Notes under the pieces: generated by a model | Databases searched by the model: none | Seen by the model: the letters and a program-made list of their open reading frames with translations, nothing else | What the model was told of the DNA's origin: nothing | Made by a program: the position numbers and the translations under genes | Assembly: GCF_013116825.1 (NCBI RefSeq) | Contig: NZ_JABFNS010000029.1 | Coordinates: forward strand, 1 to 64,000 | Direction: 5' to 3' | Length of the DNA: 64,000 nt | Origin: Myxococcus xanthus | GTDB taxonomy: Bacteria; Myxococcota; Myxococcia; Myxococcales; Myxococcaceae | Shown here: piece after piece, positions 58,519 through 64,000 of the stretch | Position numbering within the stretch: position 1 is the stretch's first letter | Layout of the letters: the number at the start of each line of letters is the position of its first letter

Positions 58519-59937
58519 TCATGGAGATGAGGAGGGCGGGGCCGGGCGGATGTCTGTGTTCGCCCGCGAATGCAGGGGCATGAAGAGTGCGCGGGCGCCG
58601 TCCGCGAGCACCGGCAGGGCCACCGAAGGCTGGAGGACGGCGCCTAGCCCCGCCTGGAGATGCAGGACGCGGTTGAACTGCCGGTGCACGGCGGCGTCCT
58701 GGGAGCTGCGCTCCATCATCCGCCGGATGTACCAGTGCAGCACCCCGACGCCGAGCTTCCGCTGGCCGACGGCCTGCGGGTACTGCAGGTCGATGTTCGT
58801 GCCCATGAACCAGGGCAGGCGGATGGTGTCGGACAGGCGCTCGCGGAAGCGCTGGGCGAGTCCGTCGAGCGTCGTGGGCAAGCGCCTGGCCTGCTCTTGG
58901 ATGCAGGCGTGGAGCAGCGCCGCGCCCTGGGCCGCCACCGACATGCCCTGGCCGAAGACGGGGTTGAAGGCACACACGGCGTCACCGACGATGACCCAGT
59001 TCTCCGGGAAGCGCGCGAGGCGTTCATAGTGCCGCCAGCGGCTCTCCTTCACCTTGTGCAGGGTGAGCGGCCCTAACGGCCGGGCCTCCCGCAGGCAGGC
59101 GTACAGGTCCGGCTGGGGCAGTGAGCGGGCGAACGCGAGGAAGCCCTCGTCGTCCGTGGGCGCGTGCTCACCGAAGTACCCATTGAGGGTGACAATCCAG
59201 CGGTCCCGCTCCACGCGGGAGATGAAGCCGGCGCGCCAGTTCGCCGGCGGACACGGGTACTGCATGAGCACCTTCCAGTCCTCCTGGCGGTGCGCGGGAG
59301 GCTCGTAGAGGCGGGTGGTGTACGTGAGGTCCACCCGCACCTGTTCCTCCTCGGGACGTGCGTGGCCCAGGGCCTCCAGCCACTGGGGCGCACGCGAGCC
59401 CCGGCCCGTGGCATCCACCACCAGCGCGGCCTCCAGCGGCTCCTCCGCGCCGGCCTTCTTCAACCGCACGCCGGTGACGCGCTGGCGGGAGGCGTCCGTG
59501 AGCAGCCCTTCGACCGAGACGCCGCCGTGAAACTCGACGTTGGGCAGCGCCAGCACCCGTCGCAGCACGTGCCACTCCAGGAAGGGACGCGTACACACCA
59601 GCAGGGGAAGGCCCTGGGGGACGCGCGACTTCCAGACGCCGAAGTGGTGCCACGCGACGTCCCGGGTCGAATCGATGAGCGCGGCCCCCTGGTCCCGGAG
59701 GTCCTGGAGGAGGCCGGGGAAGAAGCGCTCCAGGAGGCGGTGACCCGCGTCCAGCATCACGTGGACGTGCGTGCCCTGGGGAACACCTTTGCGCGCCGCG
59801 TGCGTGCCGGGGAGCGAATCACGCTCCAGGATGATGACTTTCTCGAAATGGTCCGCGAGCGCGCGGGCGCTCAGCAGCCCCGCCATGCTGCCGCCCATGA
59901 CCACTGCACGTCCAAAGCGATGTCCAGGCTCGTCCAC
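58519..59937 (-). CDS. FAD-dependent monooxygenase/halogenase-like protein
   Basis: A 472-residue flavoprotein. N-terminal Rossmann GGSMAGLLSARALADHFEKV and the second FAD motif WVIVGDAVCAFNPVFGQGMS (GD motif) place it in the p-hydroxybenzoate hydroxylase-like/geranylgeranyl reductase-like superfamily. ATGRGSRAPQW is also typical. The C-terminal ~100 residues are family-specific. No signal peptide or membrane anchor. Substrate unknown; the nearby citABC and importer raise the possibility of a secondary-metabolite role but nothing proves it. Confidence 0.85.
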   Translation of the reverse strand: MDEPGHRFGRAVVMGGSMAGLLSARALADHFEKVIILERDSLPGTHAARKGVPQGTHVHVMLDAGHRLLERFFPGLLQDLRDQGAALIDSTRDVAWHHFGVWKSRVPQGLPLLVCTRPFLEWHVLRRVLALPNVEFHGGVSVEGLLTDASRQRVTGVRLKKAGAEEPLEAALVVDATGRGSRAPQWLEALGHARPEEEQVRVDLTYTTRLYEPPAHRQEDWKVLMQYPCPPANWRAGFISRVERDRWIVTLNGYFGEHAPTDDEGFLAFARSLPQPDLYACLREARPLGPLTLHKVKESRWRHYERLARFPENWVIVGDAVCAFNPVFGQGMSVAAQGAALLHACIQEQARRLPTTLDGLAQRFRERLSDTIRLPWFMGTNIDLQYPQAVGQRKLGVGVLHWYIRRMMERSSQDAAVHRQFNRVLHLQAGLGAVLQPSVALPVLADGARALFMPLHSRANTDIRPAPPSSSP

Positions 59938-60089
59938 GTTCAGGCCCCCTGCGTTCCATCCGACGTGCCTGCTTCGGGTGAAGGCATGACCTTCTCCCGG
60001 AGCCAGTCCCCGTCAGTGGGGACATTTCATGGCGTGGGTCTGACGTGTGTCGTTGGAATGCGCACGCGCTGCCCTGGCTGGGCGTCTAC

Positions 60090-60413
60090 TCAAAGCAGTT
60101 CGCAGCCGGGGATGCAGTAACGCACGTTGATGAGCGTGCGCGTGCCCGTGATGTTGGACTGACACGCCGCGTACTGGGTCGCGGGCTGGCCGTTCTGACG
60201 CGTGTTTCCGCACTTCGCCGTACAGGCCTGCACGTTCTCGAGCCAGTAGATGAGGTCTCCATTGGGGCAGTGCGGCGGGTAGCCCAGGCCCTGCTCGACG
60301 CTGACGGGGGCCTCACGCTCGGGGACATCCAGGTCGGCCTCTCCGCCACCGCAGGCGATGAGCGACAGGGAGAGACACGCGGTCAGCGAGGCGATGAGAC
60401 GGGGGGCCTTCAT
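60090..60413 (-). CDS. Small cysteine-containing lipoprotein
   Basis: A 107-residue predicted lipoprotein: signal peptide with lipobox LIA|C21, acidic linker, and a mature domain with six Cys (HCPNGD, ACTAKCGN, AACQS, YCIPGCELL) likely paired in disulfides. AAGGAG lies ~8 nt upstream of the ATG. Function unknown. Confidence 0.8.
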   Translation of the reverse strand: MKAPRLIASLTACLSLSLIACGGGEADLDVPEREAPVSVEQGLGYPPHCPNGDLIYWLENVQACTAKCGNTRQNGQPATQYAACQSNITGTRTLINVRYCIPGCELL

Positions 60414-60631
60414 GGCTCGGCTCCTTCCTGGAGTGGACTCCAGCGATGATGCAACAACCACGTCATTCGCTGAAAGCACGTGCCGAGTGCTGCCGCGGAG
60501 GACAACCGCGCCAGCACTTCCCATTGGGAGAACGGATGCCACGGCCCGGTCCGTCGCAGCCGCACCGGATGTCGAAGGAGGCTCCCAACAGCAGTCGAGA
60601 TTCATCGCGTCAGCACCTGAAGAATCGGGAG

Positions 60632-60892
60632 ATGGGCGTCTCCATCGACCGGTTCTTCCTCACCAGCGACCCGCGCGCGCTGCCTTGGCCAGACGCCTTG
60701 TCGGATTTCCTGAAGGGACCTGCCCTCCAGGGCAGTGGGCGTTCGCCACCGGGGATGCGCGGGGGCCTGTGCTCCCAGGGGCGCCGTCACGGCGTGAGGC
60801 CGCGGATGGCGGCGTGCGTCCGGGCCTGCCTGAAGCAAGGCTCGACGCACGCGGCCGTCGCCGGTGTCGGGAAAGTCCCAGTTGTGACATGA
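60632..60892 (+). pseudogene. Possible small or decayed gene
   Basis: The frame from MGVSIDRFFLTSDPRALPWP onwards (86 codons) has a high GC third position and a protein-like first half, then turns into an Arg/Gly/Pro-rich sequence that looks like out-of-frame translation, suggesting a frameshift near 60730. Upstream in-frame ATG 60569 would add 21 polar residues. No convincing ribosome site and no recognised family. Confidence 0.3.
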
Positions 60893-61214
60893 AATGTAAC
60901 AGCCAGACATCCAGCCATCGGTGATGAGGCTGGTTCTTGCCAGGAGATGCGGGAGGAGCCAAACGAGAGTCCTGTTGTTGCGCGCCTCGTCGTGCTGGTG
61001 TGGAGTGGTTGCATTTGCGGGTGGGGCGTCGTGGTTTGACCATGGGTCATGGTTGGATTATCTCTTCGTGCGCTGCTTCATGTCGCAGCCATGAAGCCTG
61101 TCGTCCATGCCGATGGTCTGAGAAGGCAGGGCCTCGCTGCGCCGTGCGACAGGCCCGGGTTCGGAGCCGCTCCTCTCGTCGTCCCGCAGCCCTCCTCCAC
61201 AAGGAAGGTCGCCT

Positions 61215-61347
61215 GTGAACAGTCCCATCCTGAGAGTTCGAGGTCCTCCGAGGCGGCGCGCGTCTGGTGTTCATTGGCACGGCGGCGGAGTACCCGGGGC
61301 TGGCCCTGCCTCCCACGCCGGAGCCGCCTCCGCCCCCGCTGCCTTGA
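61215..61347 (+). pseudogene. Possible frameshifted small gene
   Basis: GTG 61215 has AAGGAAGG 6 nt upstream and starts VNSPILRVRGPP; about 30 nt later a different frame becomes strongly coding-like (RLVFIGTAAEYPGLALPP, then a Pro-rich end and TGA at 61345) with almost every codon ending in G or C. Joining the two needs a single-base frameshift around 61240-61260. This is probably a broken small gene; a real frameshift signal or sequencing error are alternatives. Confidence 0.35.
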
Positions 61348-61460
61348 GTCCTCGGCGCCGCCCTTTTCCTGCCCGTCGCGATGCCCCGGTACGCCGGAGG
61401 CCCGCGCTCGCCGTTTCGGGTGTCTGGTAAAGTCATCCAGTCGTGGTGCGGGTGTTGTGT

Positions 61461-61488
61461 TTGGTTTTGCTGGGGTGCGTCTTGATAT
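61461..61488 (+). promoter_or_regulatory. Candidate promoter of the polyglutamine-peptide operon
   Basis: TTGGTT and TGATAT, 16 bp apart, lie in the only AT-rich patch of the region, just upstream of a mini-ORF with a strong ribosome site. Matches to consensus are weak (about half in each box). Confidence 0.25.
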
Positions 61489-61502
61489 GTCGTGAGGAGG
61501 TC

Positions 61503-61538
61503 ATGGACAATCAAGACGCCCGGACAGGTGATGCGTGA
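61503..61538 (+). CDS. Possible 11-codon leader mini-ORF
   Basis: GAGGAGG just before an ATG opens MDNQDARTGDA and stops at TGA, 46 nt before the polyglutamine-peptide start. The ribosome site is stronger than that of many genes here. It may be a translated leader or upstream ORF tuning the operon; it may also be incidental. Confidence 0.25.
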   Translation: MDNQDARTGDA

Positions 61539-61584
61539 AGGCCTGGACGGGTCGCAGACAAAAACAACACCCCCGGAGGTACGC

Positions 61585-61857
61585 ATGGACGACTCGAAGA
61601 AGGGTTCTCGTCGTACGATTCGCGCGCTCGCCTCGCCGGCTGCCCTGACGGTGCTCTTCGGAGCCTTCGCCAGCAACGCCGCGACCCTGAAGCCCGTGGT
61701 GAATGACACCATTGGCGTCAGCAACGTCAGCTTCCCGACGACCGAGGTCCAGCAGCAACAGCAACAGCAACAGCAGCAGGTCGCGAAGGCTGGCACCATG
61801 GCCAGCGGCAAGCCGGTGATGCTCCAGTCGCTCGTCGCGGACCTGGGCCTCGCATAG
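61585..61857 (+). CDS. Small polyglutamine peptide, candidate RiPP precursor or exported peptide
   Basis: A 90-residue peptide with GGAGG ~5 nt before its ATG. Residues 1-14 are charged (MDDSKKGSRRTIRA). Residues ~15-33 are a hydrophobic Ala-rich segment that could be a signal peptide (possible cleavage after SNA). Residues ~34-55 are Val/Thr/Ser-rich (TLKPVVNDTIGVSNVSFP). Ten consecutive Gln follow, then a short C-terminal part ending SLVADLGLA. No Cys is present. It lies 141 bp upstream of a B12-type radical SAM enzyme with a hairpin between, an arrangement typical of a precursor peptide and its modifying enzyme. No family recognised. Confidence 0.72.
   Translation: MDDSKKGSRRTIRALASPAALTVLFGAFASNAATLKPVVNDTIGVSNVSFPTTEVQQQQQQQQQQVAKAGTMASGKPVMLQSLVADLGLA
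61750..61779 (+). repeat. (CAG/CAA)10 glutamine tract
   Basis: Ten Gln codons (CAG CAG CAA CAG CAA CAG CAA CAG CAG CAG) in the small peptide gene. Mixed codons mean the tract is not a pure microsatellite, which suggests that the glutamines themselves are selected, though slippage could still change its length. Confidence 0.9.
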
Positions 61858-61877
61858 CTCCACCGAAGTCTGTTGTC

Positions 61878-61907
61878 AGCGCTGCCTTCCTGTTGGGAGG
61901 CAGCGCT
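61878..61907 (+). other. Strong intercistronic hairpin between peptide and radical SAM genes
   Basis: AGCGCTGCCT / AGGCAGCGCT form a perfect 10-bp stem, and TCC/GGG extend it to 13 pairs around a TGTT loop. Only two T follow, so it is probably a partial terminator or 3'-end stabiliser rather than a full stop, allowing more peptide than enzyme to be made. It parallels the citA-citB hairpin. Confidence 0.78.
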
Positions 61908-61998
61908 TCCTCGGGGGCATTCAATTCATGGGAGCGCTCCCGGCGCGCGAAGACGCACAGCCTTGTCGGTTCAGCCCAGCACATGGAGGTTCTGGCCC

Positions 61999-64000
61999 AT
62001 GGAAACGCCCTTGACGCAGCGGCCCGGTGACACCCCCCAGGAGGCCCGCGACAGCTCGCGACCGGACCTTCATCTCGTCTTCCCTCCGCAGTGGTCTCCG
62101 CTCCAGCCCTTCCTGAGCACCCCGTCGCTCAAGGCCTACCTGGAGCAGAAGGGCCACCGCGTCCACCAGGACGACTGGAACGTCGTCTTCTACCGCTGGT
62201 TCATCAGCCGGGCGCGCCTGCCCCTGGCGCGGGCGCGGCTGGAGCGCTTCATCGAGGCGCTGACGGATGAGCACCGCCTCTACCGCGCCCGGTGCCTGCA
62301 GGCGCTGGCGACGCTGGAGGAGTATGAGCAGCTCATCGTCCAGGTGGAGGGGCTGCGCACTGGCGATACCTACGGCACGGTGGAGCGCTTCAAGGACAGC
62401 GTGGACGCGCTCAAGGCGCTGCTCGCGGCGTTCTCCGCGGCGGAGCCCGTCATCGAGGTGGGGACGACATCACTCCAGGACGGCGACGTCCTGGGCTCCA
62501 TTCCGTCCCTGCTCGCCTTCATCGACAACCGCAACGCCAACCCCTTCATCGCGTTCTTCGAGGAGCAGGTCGCGGGCGTCAAGCAGCTGCCTCGCTACTT
62601 CGGTGTGTCCATCATCGGCACCGAGCAGATTGTCGCGGGACTCACGCTCTGCCGCGTGCTGAAGCAGCGCCATCCGGACGTCCCGGTGCTGGTGGGGGGC
62701 AGCGTGTTCTCCCGCCTGGTGGAGAAGGAGCGCACGTGGGTCACCCAGCTGTTCGGCAGGTGCTTCGACTTCATCTGCCGGTACGAGGGCGAGCGCCCGC
62801 TGGACCGCTTTCTGTCCGTGAAAGACCCACGGGGAGACCGCCCGCCCAACTTCGCCTTCATGGAGGGTGAGAGCCTGGTGCTGACGCCGCTGGGGGACTC
62901 ACTGCCGATGAGCGAGGTCCCCACGCCGGATTTCGGGGGGCTTCCGCTGGATGAATACCTGTCCCCCGAGATTGTCCTGCCGCTGCTGACGACGCGCGGC
63001 TGCTACTGGGGGAAGTGCGCGTTCTGCTACCACGGCATGATTTACGGCGACCGCTACCGCATGCGCGCGCCCGAGATGATTGCCAAGGACCTGGAGGTCC
63101 TCAACGCGCGCCATGGCGTCCGGCACTTCGCGTTCAACGACGAGGCGCTGCCGCCCAAGCTCTTCCGCATGTTGCCGCCCGCCGTCCCCAAGGGGCGCTA
63201 CTTCTTCACCGCGCTCTACAAGTTCGAGAAGTACTTCACGCGGGAGGACTTCCAGAACATGCACGACATCGGCTTCCGCTCGCTCTACATCGGGCTGGAG
63301 ACGGCGTCCGAACGCGTGCAGCGCCACATGCGCAAGAACAACACGCAGAAGGTGATGGTGGACAATCTCCAGTTCGCGCACGACGCGGGCATCTGGAGCC
63401 ATACCTTCAACTTCTTCGGCTTCCCCACGGAGACGGAGGCCGAGGCGGAGGAGACCGTCCAGTTCCTGCTGGGGCATTCGGACATCCTGCACTCGGAGGG
63501 AACGGGGACCTTCGTCTTCGAGCACAACGCGCCCATCCACCTGTCGCCCGAGCAGTTCGGCGTGAAGACCTTCAAGCCGCGCACGGACACCGTGCTGGAC
63601 CTCTTCTATGAATACGAGCCCGCCACGGGGCTGGACGCGGCTGGCGCGCAGGCCATGCTGGAGCGCTACAACCGCCTCAAGCGCGAGCGCAAGGTCTACC
63701 AGCACGGGCACTGGGTGGACCGGGAGCACCTGCTGCTGCTGCTCAGCCGCTACGGGCGGGACGCACTGAAGAAGGCCTTCGCCGAGGTCGAGGATTCGGA
63801 CCGGGGCTATTCCGCGGCGGAGCTGCTGCGGGGCTATGAATTCAACACGCCCGAGGGCAAGCGTCACTTCGTGGTGAACCGGCGCTTGCGCCGGGTGTGC
63901 ATCACCAACGAGGACGCGGTGCGCATCGTCGGGTGGCTCCAGTTCGGCTCCACGGTGGAGGACCTGCTCACCGCCTATCCCGCGCTGTCGGCCGCGCTGG
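61999..64000 (+). CDS. B12-binding-type radical SAM enzyme (3' end beyond window)
   Basis: At least 667 codons, open to the right edge; ATG 61999 has GGAGG 9 nt upstream. The N-terminus (LHLVFPPQWSPLQPFL ... YLEQKGHRV) and residues ~195-245 (YFGVSIIGTEQIVAGL, VPVLVGGSVFSRL) form a split cobalamin-binding-like domain with a ~120-residue helical insert. The radical SAM cluster is RGCYWGKCAFCYHG (Cys335, 340, 343; CX4CX2C). Later motifs LYIGLETASERV and FNFFGFPTETEAEAEETVQ are typical of the fold. The C-terminal part (~570 on) has a helical/winged-like region. Such enzymes methylate or rearrange unactivated carbons, often in RiPP pathways; the small polyGln peptide upstream is the obvious candidate substrate. 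Confidence 0.88.
   Translation, partial: METPLTQRPGDTPQEARDSSRPDLHLVFPPQWSPLQPFLSTPSLKAYLEQKGHRVHQDDWNVVFYRWFISRARLPLARARLERFIEALTDEHRLYRARCLQALATLEEYEQLIVQVEGLRTGDTYGTVERFKDSVDALKALLAAFSAAEPVIEVGTTSLQDGDVLGSIPSLLAFIDNRNANPFIAFFEEQVAGVKQLPRYFGVSIIGTEQIVAGLTLCRVLKQRHPDVPVLVGGSVFSRLVEKERTWVTQLFGRCFDFICRYEGERPLDRFLSVKDPRGDRPPNFAFMEGESLVLTPLGDSLPMSEVPTPDFGGLPLDEYLSPEIVLPLLTTRGCYWGKCAFCYHGMIYGDRYRMRAPEMIAKDLEVLNARHGVRHFAFNDEALPPKLFRMLPPAVPKGRYFFTALYKFEKYFTREDFQNMHDIGFRSLYIGLETASERVQRHMRKNNTQKVMVDNLQFAHDAGIWSHTFNFFGFPTETEAEAEETVQFLLGHSDILHSEGTGTFVFEHNAPIHLSPEQFGVKTFKPRTDTVLDLFYEYEPATGLDAAGAQAMLERYNRLKRERKVYQHGHWVDREHLLLLLSRYGRDALKKAFAEVEDSDRGYSAAELLRGYEFNTPEGKRHFVVNRRLRRVCITNEDAVRIVGWLQFGSTVEDLLTAYPALSAAL

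Larger units (their letters stand above)
60414..61584. other. 1.2 kb without an intact gene; likely decayed genes
   Basis: No full-length protein with a good start is present on either strand. Two short stretches (60632-60760 and 61234-61347, plus strand) show the strong third-position GC bias of real genes but are broken by stops or shifted frames; they are listed separately. The last ~150 bp is unusually AT-rich for this window and should hold the promoter of the polyglutamine-peptide operon. Confidence 0.5.

Noticed and set aside
60787..61050. Minus-strand 87-codon frame with Cys residues near the small lipoprotein
   Set aside because: No signal peptide at its start, no ribosome site and poor codon bias; the plus-strand fragment in the same place looks more coding-like.
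61750..61779. CAG/CAA repeat as a CRISPR-like or mobile repeat
   Set aside because: It is an in-frame glutamine tract with mixed codons inside a small gene; there are no spacers or flanking repeats.

Overview
The window is high-GC delta-proteobacterial DNA that I assign to Myxococcus, close to M. xanthus. Three things support this. The division-site cluster pomY-pomZ-pomX is present with the published M. xanthus residue numbering (PomZ G62/K66/D90/K268, PomX K13/R15). The cittilin RiPP genes citA-citB-citC are present with the core peptide YIYY. There are also many lipoproteins and a member of the Myxococcus-specific TIGR02265/DUF2378 family. About 57 genes are supported. I saw no tRNA, rRNA, CRISPR array, insertion sequence or prophage.

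Layout. 0-5.3 kb: an XRE regulator, then pomYZX, which positions the division site. 5.3-9.2 kb: an overlapping minus-strand operon with a CHASE2 adenylate cyclase, an SH3-like exported protein and an M48 lipoprotein protease. 9.4-20 kb: two ferritin-like proteins, a DUF924 gene broken by an in-frame stop, a TspO homologue, a PAS histidine kinase, an M1 aminopeptidase with HEAT repeats, a J-domain protein and an EEP-family phosphohydrolase. 19.6-24.1 kb: two tandem lipoprotein paralogues, a HipA-like/DUF3037 pair, a subtilase with no signal peptide, and a peroxide-resistance (ohr) gene reduced to an operator plus its 3' end. 24-34 kb: a beta-propeller protein, a WGR-LRR protein, a DUF4139 protein, several lipoproteins and an amidohydrolase. 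34-43 kb: rhomboid protease, RNase Z, DUF2293, and a TetR-adaptor-RND efflux operon. 43-52 kb: TIGR02265, STAS-like, DUF99, cold-shock protein, a START-domain pair, aldo/keto reductase, an astacin-like lipoprotein protease, and an ECF42 sigma factor with its DGPF/YCII partner.

52.4-58.4 kb: citABC lies immediately downstream of, and on the same strand as, a complete siderophore-type ABC importer (binding protein, two permeases, ATPase) that has a perfect Fur-like 7-1-7 palindrome in front of it. 58.5-60.4 kb: a flavin monooxygenase-like protein and a small lipoprotein. 60.4-61.6 kb holds no clean gene but carries fragments with coding-like codon use, which suggests decayed genes.

The right edge holds the most novel candidate system. 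A 90-residue peptide with ten consecutive glutamines is followed, after a strong intercistronic hairpin, by a B12-binding-type radical SAM enzyme that runs off the window. Its order, precursor-like peptide then hairpin then modifying enzyme, matches that of citA-hairpin-citB. This suggests a second, undescribed RiPP-like pathway.
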